A stretch of DNA of 64,000 nt from Closterium sp. NIES-65 (GCA_948144175.1 CANXME010000106.1:3844001-3908000); one strand, 5' to 3'; numbered from the stretch's first letter, positions 44,043 through 54,700 are shown. The notes: generated from the sequence alone by a model not told the origin. A program made the numbers and translations.

Positions 44043-47000
44043 CTCCCCTTCGCTTCTGGAGTGTTACTGCTGGTGACGTGGCCTTGTCCAGTCAGCATCA
44101 TGCAGTATTCGAACTTCTGCTTGCCGAGTTTCTTGGTCAAGTAATCGGCTGCCATCTCGGATGTTGGACAGTATGACAGATCGAGTTTCCCTTTTTCTAT
44201 CTCGTCCTTCACGAAGAAATAGCGCAGGGCGATGTGTTTCGTCCTGTTTGCGAAGCCGTTTTTGTTGGCGATGCGAATTGCTGACTGGTTGTCGCAGAAC
44301 ACGGTGAAGCTGGGTAACTCGGCTAGCTTCGCTTCTTCCAGTAGTTCGCGAAGGTAAAGTCCCTCCTTGGTGGCTGAGCAGAGTGCAATATATTCTGCTT
44401 CTGCTGAAGATAGTGCGATTAACTCCTGCTTGCTCGACTGCCAGGAGATAGGACCGATAGGCTCAAGGCGGTAGACATAGCCGGTGCGTGAGCGCCTGTT
44501 GTCGGTGTCGCCGGCGTGATCGGCGTCGACGTAGCCGATTAGCTTAGTCGGTGTAGCTGCGCTCTTGTGGTAGGTTAGCCCGATCGTCGCGATGCTGACG
44601 AAGTAGTGGAGAGCGCGATCAAGTTCCGCCAGGTGTTCAGCTTCAGGCTTCTTGAGATAGGTGGCGAGCTGACTTGCGGAGTAGGATAAGTCAGGACGGC
44701 AGGTGACGGCGGCGAATAGCAGGCATCCGAGCTTCTTCTGATAGTCGCGTATGCCGGCGGGCTTGAGTAGAGTAGTTCGTTCCTTCTCGGTTCCTGATGT
44801 GTAGCGGTAGGGCGTGGAGATGGCGCTTGGTGTGAGGCTGAAGCGTTTCGCGATGGTGTCGGCGTATTTCTCGGCGCTTAGATAGATGGCGTTTTCTTCT
44901 TCGCGGATGTTGAGCCCGAGGTACTGTGTAACGGTGGAGGAGACCGTGAGCGTGAGGTCTTTCTGGAGCTCTCCTTCGAACCACGTGGCGATGCCGTCGG
45001 TTGACCCAATGTAGAGGAGATCGTCCACGTAGACGATCAGGAGAACGTAGTCGCTTCCCTTAGTGAGGCGGTACATGCCTTGGTCGTGAGGTAGTTGACT
45101 AAAGCCGATGCGGATGAGACGGGCGTGCAGGTACTGCTGCCACAGTCGCGGTGCCTGCTTGATCCCGTAGAGCGACTTAAGTAGTTGACAGATTCGGTTG
45201 GGTTCGCCGTGGGAACCGTGCGGGAGCTCGACGTAGATTTCTGCATCCACAGGTGCGTAGAGGAAGGCATTCGCGACGTCGATCTGCCGTAACTTCTTCT
45301 TCTTCATGGCGGCAATGGCGAGGAGAATTCGGAGTGACGTGTGGCGGCTGACTGGAGCAAAGGTCTCGGTGAAGTCTCGTCCTTGCTCTTGGTCGAATCC
45401 ACGTACGACCCAGCGTGCTTTGAATTTTTCGATCGTGCCGTCTGCTTTCGTCTTGATGCGGAAGACCCATTTCCCGGTAAGGATGGTTTTGTTCCGTGCC
45501 ACGCTTACGGGAACAACCTTCCAAGTGTTGCGTTCCTCTAATGCCTTCAGTTCTCTATCCATGGCTTCACGCCATTTCTCCCTGTGTTCCCCCCCCAGAG
45601 CCTGCTGAACCGTTGCAGGCTCCTTAGGAAGCGAGCTGCGTGTGTTCCCGTGGACTGCGGTGACGAGGCCGAGGATTTGCAGCCCAGTCTGTGAGTATCG
45701 AGGGAGTTCTGGATCCTCGGGATAAGCTGCTTCGTCTCCCGTTTCTGGGTCGGGCATGAAATTTGGCCCTACCCTTTCTGCTTCGTTGGTGTTGACTGTC
45801 ACAGGTGTTACGTAACCATCGTCGGCGAAACGGTAGAAGATTTCGGCGTTGTTACTGTCGCGAGGATTATCCTCATCCATGGGCACGTCGACGGAGCAGT
45901 ATGGGAGAGGTCCGGCTTCTTCTGAGGCGTTGTCGACGTTCTGTTCATCCCAGTCTGCTTCGTCCGCTGCTGACGCGAAGGCTCGGTCACCACGAAAACC
46001 ACTGGTGAGGTCCCGATTCTCGTGCAAGTTGGCGAGGTACGTCTGAAGGGTGAGTCTTTTGTAGAAGATCACGTCACGTGCTGCTACTGTTTCCTTTGTG
46101 TGGACGTCGAAGATTTTCCATGCGTTGTAATTTTTCTCGATGCCGAGGTGTAGTCCCCACTGTGCCCGTTGCGAAAATCTTCCCGCTCGTGCTTCTGGGG
46201 GTCTGTACTGTACCATGCACCCGAAAACTCGTAACATTTTCGTGCTGCCCTGCTTCCCTGTCCACAGCAGATGCGGTGATGCGTTGTTCGGGAGTGACGA
46301 CGACGACAACAAGTTGTGTAGCATGACAGCGTGGTCCATTGCTGCTGGCCACTGGTGGTTGGGTAGCCGCATGCCACGTAATAGTTTGCGCATGCTGTTC
46401 TGCAGGGTCCTGTTCAGTCGTTCTGCAACACCTTGCTGCTGATGTGCGTAAGGAAGGGAGAGGAGTTGCTTGATCCCCCTTTCCGCCAAGAACTGCTTGA
46501 AGCGGTGAGAGGTGTACTCGCCACCTCCGTCTGACTGGAATTTTTTCAGTTGTGTTCCAGACTCTCTCTCTGCTATCGGTAGCCAGGCGGCGAATGCTGC
46601 GAGCGCCATGTCGCGGCTGGGTAGGTTGCGATGCCAGACGTATCGAGTGGCGGCGTCGATGAAGGTGATGGTGTAGTTGTAGTTGACTTGTCCTGGCTCG
46701 CGATTGTAGAGGATGTCGCTGTAGACTTTTTCGAGTGGTGCGTACGCTGGAGCGCTCGGGTTGTGATGTGAAGCAAACTGTCGATGAGGTAAGTCAGCTT
46801 TGGGACATATAAGGCAAGTCCCTCGTGCCTTCTGGAGTTCTCTGCCATCGGGTAGAAGTAGAGAATCTTTGTCAAGGACTCCTGCTCTTATCGTGTTATT
46901 CAAAACCGTGTTGCTTGGATGTCCTGTTCGTGCGTGCCAGATCTCTTCAGAGGCACGGTGTCCAGGTGAACGCTGATATGCGTCGGAGTTGGAGTAAAAG

Positions 47001-49180
47001 CTGGCGACGAGGTTGGCGCTTCGGTGGACTTCACGTTGAGTCGGATTCAGCTGTTTCGCGGGTGTTGGTGGTGCTTCGTCGACTGTGACTGGTGTCGTTG
47101 TTCCTGCTGCTGCTGATGTTGTTGCTGCTGCCGATGTTGTTACTGCTGCTGATGTTGTTGCTGCTGCCGATGTTGTTACTGCTGCTGATGTTGTTGCTGC
47201 TGCCGATTGTCGAATTGTTGCTAATGCTCGTGTTCGTTCTGCTTCAGGAATGGTGTGCGAGTACCAGAAGCCTCCTGGGCTGAAGTCGGGGTCGAGATCC
47301 GGAGGGTGTGTCCAGTCAGTGAAATTCACGATGGCGTCGCTGTCTGCAGTGCCCAGGTCAGGAACGAAGTCGAGGACGAAGACGTTGTTCTTCAGCACTG
47401 CTTTCCCGATGTAGAGACCGCCTCTCCCGTGGTAAAGTTTGAACTCCTGGGTCGTGCTGTCGGCTTCCAGATGAATTCCTTTCGCCATCAACTGGCTAAC
47501 GCTCAGTAAGTTGTAGCCGAGTCCTTCAGCGATGAGTACCTTAGACATGTGCAGTATGACATTTGTTTCTCTTGACTGAAGCTGTACCACTCCTTGTCTT
47601 CGTGTGCGCAGGTTTTGGTTGTTGGCAACCGTGATGATCACTTCCCGTTGGAGTCGATGTTCGCGTTGTACGAAACGCCCGGACGAGCACATGTGTTGCC
47701 CGCAGCAACTGTCCAAGAACCAGGTGTCTTGGCCGGACGGTTCACTTTGAGCGATGGCGGCGTACGTTGGATTCGGCTGGAGTAGCTCACGGCGAGGCGT
47801 TCTGTTGTCAAGCTCTTCTTCCGGTGAGTAGTGTGGTGGTGATTCGGTTGTACATGAATCGGTTATCTTCGTCATGCAGTTGATTATATTTCTTGCTCCT
47901 TGTGCAGGTTGTCCGGGTGAAGTCGTTGAAGCTTGAATAGTGGTCGTCGCACTTGCTTGTGTTGAAGCCATTTGGGAGCTTGAAGGTCGAAGTTGTCGCT
48001 GTGGTGCCGTTGATTGCTGACGATTCGGGCAGTGTGTGCGCGGGTGCCCTGAAGTCTTGCAGATGTGGCAGAAGGGAGGTACTATCTTCGGTTGCTGCTG
48101 TCGGTTGTTATAATTGCTGTGTCGTCGTTGAGTGTGGAATGCGAACTCTGATACTGTCGTTTTCTTCCTGTGTCGTTCTTCCTGCAGGTCCATATCTTGC
48201 TGCTCGGCATGTATTTCGGCGCAGAGTGCAGCTTCAGAGATTCTTCCGTGGGCTCGAAGAATGGCTTTGGTGGCGCGCCACTGAGGACCAAGCCCACCAA
48301 TGATGACTGTCACGAAGGCGTCTTCAGAGATTGACCCTCCGCATCGAAGCAGCTTGTCGCGCAGTTCGCGACATCGGCTGATATACGCCAGTCCTTTTTC
48401 TCCTGGTTTCATTTCGACTGTCGTCAACTGCGCCATTAACCTGCTCTGGTTTACACTGTCTGTTGCTTGATACAGGTTCTTCAGATGGCTGTACGCGAGC
48501 TCCGCCGAGTTGCCGAAGGTCCGGTAAGAGCGAATGTTCTGCTGCTGAGTTGGTGTCATATTCCTCAATAGGATTGTATACGCCATCATTGATTGATACG
48601 TATACTGCTGCTTTTCATATTGTGTCCCGTTGGCTGGATACTGCAGGGACCCGTCGAAGAAGCCGAGTATCTGCGCGCCCTCCATCATCAGCTCGAATTC
48701 AAAGGACCAGGTAAAGAAGTCTTTGCCGTCGAAGGGTCTTGACGTTTGCAGTTTTAAGACGTGTGCAAACTGCGACTGAACTTGAAGTGCGTCCAGTGGT
48801 CTTTCTTGTCCAGGTGAAGGTTGCGGGTGGGGCACGAAGCTGATTGACCCGCGCTCGTACGGAGCAAAGGTAGGTTGCTGCTGCTGGTTTCCTCGCGCAT
48901 ATGACGACCCATCAAGACTCATGGGTGTCGCTCCGTTGTTGCTGTTGTGTGTTTGTGCAGGTCCCGACTGCTGGTGTTGTTCGTAGAAGGACATGAAGGA
49001 GAAAAATTTCTCCATCATGTTCTGGTCAAAGTCCGAAGGGTGGTTCATGGGGGTCTCGGTTGACGTTCCTCTTGGTCTTGTTGCCGTGCCTTCTTCTGTC
49101 TGCAGGCCAGAGGCTGACGGTGGACTAGGAGTAGTGCCCGAGGAGCCATTAGGGGAGCTCCTTTCCTTGTTTGTTGCCAT
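44021..49180 (-). CDS. Intact copia Gag-Pol polyprotein (1719 aa)
   Basis: Start ATG 57 nt after the 5' LTR, first in frame. Approximate residues: Q/N-rich N-terminus 1-120; Gag core 135-330 (FDGKDFFTWSFEFELMMEGA); zinc knuckle CHICKTSGHPRTHC at 369-382; protease FLDSCCGQHM near 485, where the usual DSG or DTG is DSC; GAG-pre-integrase (WHARTGH...CLICPKA) 743-800; integrase with VYSDI near 818, SDGGGEY near 877 and VAERLN near 918; RT 1218-1450 with LLIVYVDDLLYIG near 1377-1389; RNase H from about 1553 with YVDADHAG and a complete KHIALRYFF tail. Nothing is missing by comparison with the family except the protease glycine. Expression would come from the 5' LTR. The product makes and integrates the element's cDNA. 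Confidence 0.95.
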   Translation of the reverse strand: MATNKERSSPNGSSGTTPSPPSASGLQTEEGTATRPRGTSTETPMNHPSDFDQNMMEKFFSFMSFYEQHQQSGPAQTHNSNNGATPMSLDGSSYARGNQQQQPTFAPYERGSISFVPHPQPSPGQERPLDALQVQSQFAHVLKLQTSRPFDGKDFFTWSFEFELMMEGAQILGFFDGSLQYPANGTQYEKQQYTYQSMMAYTILLRNMTPTQQQNIRSYRTFGNSAELAYSHLKNLYQATDSVNQSRLMAQLTTVEMKPGEKGLAYISRCRELRDKLLRCGGSISEDAFVTVIIGGLGPQWRATKAILRAHGRISEAALCAEIHAEQQDMDLQEERHRKKTTVSEFAFHTQRRHSNYNNRQQQPKIVPPFCHICKTSGHPRTHCPNRQQSTAPQRQLRPSSSQMASTQASATTTIQASTTSPGQPAQGARNIINCMTKITDSCTTESPPHYSPEEELDNRTPRRELLQPNPTYAAIAQSEPSGQDTWFLDSCCGQHMCSSGRFVQREHRLQREVIITVANNQNLRTRRQGVVQLQSRETNVILHMSKVLIAEGLGYNLLSVSQLMAKGIHLEADSTTQEFKLYHGRGGLYIGKAVLKNNVFVLDFVPDLGTADSDAIVNFTDWTHPPDLDPDFSPGGFWYSHTIPEAERTRALATIRQSAAATTSAAVTTSAAATTSAAVTTSAAATTSAAAGTTTPVTVDEAPPTPAKQLNPTQREVHRSANLVASFYSNSDAYQRSPGHRASEEIWHARTGHPSNTVLNNTIRAGVLDKDSLLLPDGRELQKARGTCLICPKADLPHRQFASHHNPSAPAYAPLEKVYSDILYNREPGQVNYNYTITFIDAATRYVWHRNLPSRDMALAAFAAWLPIAERESGTQLKKFQSDGGGEYTSHRFKQFLAERGIKQLLSLPYAHQQQGVAERLNRTLQNSMRKLLRGMRLPNHQWPAAMDHAVMLHNLLSSSSLPNNASPHLLWTGKQGSTKMLRVFGCMVQYRPPEARAGRFSQRAQWGLHLGIEKNYNAWKIFDVHTKETVAARDVIFYKRLTLQTYLANLHENRDLTSGFRGDRAFASAADEADWDEQNVDNASEEAGPLPYCSVDVPMDEDNPRDSNNAEIFYRFADDGYVTPVTVNTNEAERVGPNFMPDPETGDEAAYPEDPELPRYSQTGLQILGLVTAVHGNTRSSLPKEPATVQQALGGEHREKWREAMDRELKALEERNTWKVVPVSVARNKTILTGKWVFRIKTKADGTIEKFKARWVVRGFDQEQGRDFTETFAPVSRHTSLRILLAIAAMKKKKLRQIDVANAFLYAPVDAEIYVELPHGSHGEPNRICQLLKSLYGIKQAPRLWQQYLHARLIRIGFSQLPHDQGMYRLTKGSDYVLLIVYVDDLLYIGSTDGIATWFEGELQKDLTLTVSSTVTQYLGLNIREEENAIYLSAEKYADTIAKRFSLTPSAISTPYRYTSGTEKERTTLLKPAGIRDYQKKLGCLLFAAVTCRPDLSYSASQLATYLKKPEAEHLAELDRALHYFVSIATIGLTYHKSAATPTKLIGYVDADHAGDTDNRRSRTGYVYRLEPIGPISWQSSKQELIALSSAEAEYIALCSATKEGLYLRELLEEAKLAELPSFTVFCDNQSAIRIANKNGFANRTKHIALRYFFVKDEIEKGKLDLSYCPTSEMAADYLTKKLGKQKFEYCMMLTGQGHVTSSNTPEAKGSVGNNKS

Positions 49181-49222
49181 GTCTTGTAATGATATTAAAA
49201 AAAAGAGTAGAGTTTCCCTTGT

Positions 49223-49236
49223 CAGCTCTCATACCA
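49223..49236 (-). other. Element G primer binding site
   Basis: Minus strand TGGTATGAGAGCTG abuts the 5' LTR. Confidence 0.86.
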
Positions 49237-49666
49237 TGTTGGGCTGAGATAGCCCCTTAGGATCTTTGCAAGGGATAACTCTAGGTGAAGTAGTTGTAAT
49301 AGCGGAAGCGTTTAGTGAAGAATTTGAACCGACCTTGCACTGGTGTGTGAGAGCAAAGTTGATTGAATTAAACAAGCAAATACAAGGATTTATATAAGAG
49401 TACAGGGAATAGATAGATAACTGTATTGCTGTTGCGGTTCGATATAGCGCGACTCGGGCAACTGCTCTGTAACGAGTCAGTTGTGTGTCCTTAACTGTCG
49501 CGCTGTAATTGTCGAGTCAAAGGTCAGCGACCTTTGACTTTCTCGTAACCTCCAGGCGGTTACCCTAACCTCCGAGGTTGACTCGATGCTTCGATTGGGA
49601 CTGCTTCGCTTGGTACCTTGGATTTTGATACGACAGAAGCGCACTTAGGACTTATTGTTTCCAACA
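49237..49666 (-). repeat. Element G 5' LTR (430 bp)
   Basis: Copy of 43613-44042. The target duplication TACTG follows at 49667. Confidence 0.95.
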
Positions 49667-49731
49667 TACTGCATGCTGCTGACTGGACAAAGCCACGTCA
49701 CCATCAGCGACACTCCAGAAGCGAAGGGGAG

Positions 49732-50143
49732 TGTTGGGAACAAATAAGTTAAGCGCCTCTGTCGTGTCAGAATTCAAGACACAAAACGAAGCATCGCGAG
49801 TCAACCCAGGTGGTTAACGTAACCGTCGGAGGTTACGGGAAAGTCAAAGGTCAGCGACCTTTGACCTGACACAGCGCGACAGCAAGGACAAACAACTGAC
49901 TCGACATTGAGCAGTTGCCCGAGTCGCACTGTATCGAACCGCAACAGTAAAATTAGTTTTAATGTTTCTTCATATTCTCTGTACTCATCTATTTATATTC
50001 TTGTATCTCTTTGCTTTAATCAACTTACTTTGCCCTCACATACCAGCGCAAGGTGGTTCAAAGACTTCATTCATCGCTTCCGCTATTACAACATCTACTC
50101 AGACTTTAACTCTACAAAGATCCTAGGGCGTCTCAGCCCAACA
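49732..50143 (+). repeat. Element F 3' LTR (412 bp)
   Basis: TGTTGGGAACAAATAAG to CAGCCCAACA. It lacks 15 bp present in the 5' LTR near the AAAACGAAGCA segment. Followed by CTAGG. Confidence 0.95.
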
Positions 50144-50233
50144 CTAGGGGCGCGACTCGGGCAGTAGATCGAAATAGTAGTGGTGGGCCCTTTTAAAAAT
50201 TCGGTCCTAAGGAGCATTGTGCTCTTAATACCA

Positions 50234-50893
50234 TGTTAGAATCACTAGCTAGATGAGGAATGAGTGTGGATTAGATACCGTCTCCCCCCGGATATAAGCG
50301 CCACCCTAGGATAAGCGCCTGGCGCTTCTAATTGGCATATGGCGCTTATATCCCCTCCTCGATTATAAGCGCACCCCTTGAAAAAACTTGTTTTATTATA
50401 AGCGCACGTAAACTTTAAAATTTGAAATGTGTTCAAAAAGCTGTAACGATTTTTACTTTAGCAGGCGGATATGTTGCAGATTCGGTTCCCTTCACATTCG
50501 GACCCTGCACTGGATGCGGGTCCAGTCAGCAGGACCTGTCAGGAGCTGGATGTGAGTCAGATTGGGTGTATCTCCCAGCGCGCGCGAGAATTTCACAGAC
50601 GATCCCATGTAACTTCGACTCGATTGAAAAGGCAAGCACGAGACCTACAGTTTGGTGTTAAAAGATATAAAAAAATATGTATGTCATTTTATAAACGCCG
50701 GCGCTTATAAATTTACTCGATTATAAGCCCACCCCCATGAAAAAACCTGTTTTATTATTGCCCCCCATGGGGGTATATCCGGGGGGAGACGGTAAGAGGG
50801 AGGGGGTACAAGGATGTCGAGAGAGTTGGGTTGTACCCTCTAAGGTGTGACCCTACACAACCTAGAGTCAGAACATAACAATATGTTTTGACA
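50234..50893 (-). repeat. Element H LTR, split by a MITE
   Basis: 50234-50277 and 50793-50893. The right part contains TTGGGTTGTACCCTCTAAGG and CCTACACAACC, equivalent to the shared LTR core of E in the same orientation. Confidence 0.65.
50278..50792. mobile_element. Pogo-type MITE 1 (515 bp)
   Basis: Ends CCGTCTCCCCCCGGATATAA and, reverse-complemented, CCGTCTCCCCCCGGATATAC. TA on both sides (50276-50277, 50793-50794). Internal ATAAGCGC motifs match the subterminal repeats of the pogo element at 9724-12817. No coding frame. Confidence 0.9.
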
Positions 50894-50900
50894 AGTCATA

Positions 50901-51407
50901 CCGTGTCACCCCGGATATAAGTGCAGGCCTATTAAAAGCGCATGCGCTTATATCAGGAGCAATGCGCTTATGGCCGATCCTCAGTTATAAGCGCACCCCC
51001 TGTAAAACCCTGTTCTACTATAAGCGCATCCATAATTTTCTATATAAAATCTGCTGTTTCAGAATTTAAGCGAGCCTAATTTCTTCGTTTGACTCGCGAA
51101 GACCTCAGAAGCTGCGCGTCAGGCCAAGATGTGCTGGCATAGGGGCAAACTGACGTGTCTGATTCCTAGAGCCCCTGTGTGTTGGTAAAAAATCGGTAGC
51201 GCGCGACTCTGATTCCTAGAGGTGTAAAATTTCGCCTCGATTGGAATGGTACGACAGGGATGTACAATTTTATGCTAAAAATTTATATTTCTGTATGTCA
51301 TTATATAAGCGCATGCGGTTATTAAAATGACTCAATCGGAAGTGCACCGCCCTAAAAAACTCTGCTTTATTATAAGCGTAGGTGTGCTTCGATCCGGGGT
51401 AAAACAG
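50901..51407. mobile_element. Pogo-type MITE 2 (507 bp)
   Basis: Left end CCGTGTCACCCCGGATATAA; right end reverse-complemented CTGTTTTACCCCGGATC. TA at 50899-50900 and 51408-51409. The segment AGCAATGCGCTTATGGCCGA is shared exactly with the left end of the pogo element (9781-9800), so this MITE is a relative of that element. Confidence 0.88.
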
Positions 51408-51504
51408 TAAAGGCATACGAAGGGGGTAGAACTTGCATCCTTAATTTTCTATAGTAAACCCCAACATATACATATATATGTACCGTATATATATACATAT
51501 ATGA

Positions 51505-51581
<77 letters not shown>

Positions 51582-51596
51582 TGTATGTGTGTGTGT

Positions 51597-51642
<46 letters not shown>

Positions 51643-51760
51643 TGACATAGGTCTGCTACCTGCCGGTACGCACTGGTAATGGAATTCACACTTGCTGCTT
51701 GAATCTGGAGGAACAGTGTACTTAATGCGCCAGACACACACTTGCGGCTCTCCTCTCCCC
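51408..51760. repeat. Spacer with a long GT microsatellite (51506-51634)
   Basis: An interrupted (GT)n tract of about 130 bp lies downstream of the receptor kinase stop at 51761. The rest of the segment shows no gene. Open frames here are translations of the dinucleotide repeat. Confidence 0.85.
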
Positions 51761-54700
51761 TCACGGTACGTCTCTATCTCCACTAGCAGAGTCGCTGGTT
51801 GTTGTGTTACCAGTGGTAACCGTATATCCACTGTCGGGCTTCACTGAGCCAGTCTCTGGGACAATCTCTTCAATTCGATTACTCTCTTGCCTGCTCCGCC
51901 CTCCACCCCCGCCGCCGAAGTAATGCACCCATCTCTTCATGCTCTCACTCCCCAACGCCCTGCCGCTGGCACCCACAAGCCCACTCCTCCTCGCCTCTGC
52001 TCCTCGGGGGCTCCCCTTCCCACCCAGCGCCCCTCCCCCACCCAGCGCCCCTCCCCCACCCAGGATTCCTCTTGAAACGTGCGTTGCCGCAGCTGCTCCT
52101 GCTCCTCCTCCATGCACCCCCGGCCCGCCAGCACCACCAGTGGCAGCGAGGGCAGCGGCGCCGGCAGCAGCGGCGGCGGCGGCGGCATGGAAGGTGCGGC
52201 GGGCGTCCAGCATGACGCGCGCCACCTCAGCCATGTCCGGGCGGCGGGTGGACGGCAGCTGCACGCAGAGGGCGGCGGTGCGCGCCATCTGCAGCAGAAA
52301 GGGCAGGTTGAGCGGCGAGGCAATGCGCGCGTCCACTATCTCTCGGATCTCCCCGCGCTCTATGTACGGCACCGCCTGGTGTGGGGGGGGGGGGGGGGAG
52401 GAAGGGGCGGTGGGAGAAGAGGGAGGGGATGACACAACAGGCTCTCATTCTGCTGGGTGGAGAGGGAGCGAAAGGTGGGCGTTTTGGGGGATGTCAAACG
52501 TCACGCTGAACGATGTGTGTCACAGCTCCTGGCGGGAGGAAAGGGGTGTTGGAGGGTGGTGGGGGCGGGTGGGGGGGAAGGGAGGGGCGATTACAAGGCA
52601 TGGAGGTGGAGAGACTTGGCATGAGAAGAGAAAGAACCTTCGTGGTAGGGCATGCTCTGATGGACGCATGTGGTGCAGGGTGGCATGGTTTGGCAGCATG
52701 TGCCTTGACATTTCCGGTATGCACTGGCTGGCTTGTGTCAGGCTGGGCGGCGCACGGGCACGGACAGGTGGTGGTGCTGCTCTCTGCAATGATCTCACAG
52801 CCATACATTGTTCGACAGCTCATCCATGTGCTGACGTGGACATGACAGCTCACCCAAGTGCTGACGTGGACATGCCAGCTCACCCAGGAGGTGATGTGCC
52901 TGAGGCAGCTCTGGTCGTTTGGGTCACTCTCCGTGGCTGGCCGCCCCGTCACCATCTCAAGTAGCAGCACACCGTAGCTGGTGGGTAGAGATGCGGAGAG
53001 ATTTGGAGAGATGTGGAGAGATGTGGAGAGATGTGGAGAGATGTAAAGAGATGTGGATAGATATGGAGAGATGTGGAGACATTTGGAGGGATGTGGAGGA
53101 GACATGGGATGGAGGGACATGGAGGGATGTGGAGCACACACACCCACTCGCACACACACCCACTCACACACACACCCACTCGCACACACAGACACACCCA
53201 CTCGCACACACACCCACTCGCACACACAGACACACCCCCACACACAGACACACACCCCCCCACACACAGACACACCCCCACACACACACAGACACACCCC
53301 CACACACACACAGACACACCCCCACACACACACAGACACACCCCCACACACACACAGACACACCCACACGCACACACACACCCACACGCACACACAGACA
53401 CACCCCCACACACAGACACACCCCCACACACACACAGACACACCCCCACACACAGACACACCCACACGCACACACACACCCACACGCACACACAGACACA
53501 CCCCCACACACAGACACACCCCCAACCACACACAGACACACCCCCACACACAGACACACCCACACGCACACACACACCCACACGCACACACAGACACACC
53601 CCCACACACAGACACACCCCCACACACACACAGACACACCCCCACACACAGACACACCCCCACACACCACCACCCACCCACCCTCCCACACACCCACCGG
53701 TATGATCACACCCTCCTGTATGATCACACCCACCTGTATGATCACACCCACCTGTATGATCACACCCACCTGTATGATCACACCCACCTGTACACGTCAC
53801 TCGCCGTGGAGAGCTTCTCACACGTCATGTACTCGGGGTCCAAATACCCCCTTGTGCCCACATAATCGCAAACATAGACTCATACTCACACCCACCTGTA
53901 CACATCGCTCGCTGTGGAGAGCTTTTCACACGTCATGTACTCGGGGTCCAGATACCCCCTCGTGCCCGCCACACGCGTGAACGTGCCCTCCTGCTCCGCG
54001 CCCTCCTGCAGCGACCGTATCAAACCAAAGTCGGCGATCTTCACCTGCATGGCAGCAAGGGAGGTGGTGGGGAAGGCGGTCACAAGTTGAAGGGGGGGTG
54101 GGAAGTGGTTGCATATGCATGGTCTGGAGGCCTCCCATATTAGGCACAAGTCGGCGATCTTCATCTAGACGGGACGCGGCACGGAGGGTGGTTGGGGAAT
54201 GGGAGGGGAGGGCAGGAGAAAGAGACAGTGATTATGTCCATGCCTTGTCTTGAGGATGTCCAATGGCAGCAGCTGCTTAACAGACACCGTGGTGGTGCCA
54301 TGCGGTGCGATGGTGAGAGGCTCAGAATGTCCGGAGGTCTCAATGGGCTTCCCTGCATCCTGGCATGCCATTCTGCCATGTGGCACTCAGTGATTGGCTT
54401 CCCCTTACCTGGTACTCCTCTGTGAGCAGCACGTTGCAGGGCTTGATGTCACGATGCACAATGGGCTTCTCTGCATGACAGTGCAGGTACTTGAGCCCCT
54501 CTGACTGGCATCGTGTGATACCCTGCTACCGCATTCCACCCACCTGGTACTCCTCTGTGAGCAGAACGTTGCAGGGCTTGATGTCGCGGTGCACAATAGG
54601 CTTCTCTGCATGATAATGGAGGTACTTGAGCCCCTCCGCCAGCCCCAAAGCAGCGTCCAGCCGCTCCTCGAAGGTCAGCAGGTGCCCTTGGAACTTGGCG

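Larger units (their letters stand above)
43613..49666 (-). mobile_element. Element G: apparently intact Ty1/copia retrotransposon, minus strand
   Basis: LTRs at 43613-44042 and 49237-49666 (430 bp each), in which I found no difference by eye. TACTG target duplication (43608-43612, 49667-49671). Minus-strand primer site TGGTATGAGAGC directly follows the 5' LTR. One unbroken 1719-codon frame covers Gag, protease, integrase, RT and RNase H. Identical LTRs plus an open frame mean a recent insertion and a possible source copy. Confidence 0.96.
22909..50143 (+). mobile_element. Element F: outer copia element of a nested cluster
   Basis: 5' LTR 22909-23335 (427 bp) and 3' LTR 49732-50143 (412 bp, with a 15-bp deletion and a few changes), flanked by CTAGG on both sides (22904-22908, 50144-50148). 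Its own sequence is split into 22909-24754, 33375-36750, 43380-43612 and 49667-50143 by elements C, E and G, each with its own 5-bp duplication. Removing them gives a 6-kb copia element closely related to G. It has several stops and a deletion in RNase H, so it is not functional. Confidence 0.95.
50144..50893 (-). mobile_element. Element H: 5' stub of an older copia element
   Basis: On the minus strand the LTR (50893-50234, interrupted by a MITE at 50278-50792) runs TGTCAAAAC to TTCTAACA. It is followed by a primer-site-like TGGTATTAAGAGC (50233-50221) and a leader start with GGGCCCACCACTAC and GCCCGAGTCGCGCC, matching the leaders of A and B. Without the MITE the LTR is about 143 bp, close to the family's 126-132 bp. 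F inserted in its leader at CTAGG. No coding part remains. Confidence 0.7.

Noticed and set aside
53053..53865. His/Thr- and Cys/Val-rich open frames over 52919-53980 on both strands
   Set aside because: Products of the CACACAC minisatellite inside a receptor kinase intron.
54405..54543. A second kinase gene suggested by the repeated HRD motif
   Set aside because: It is a partial copy of the adjacent exon with no acceptor and no other kinase exons of its own.
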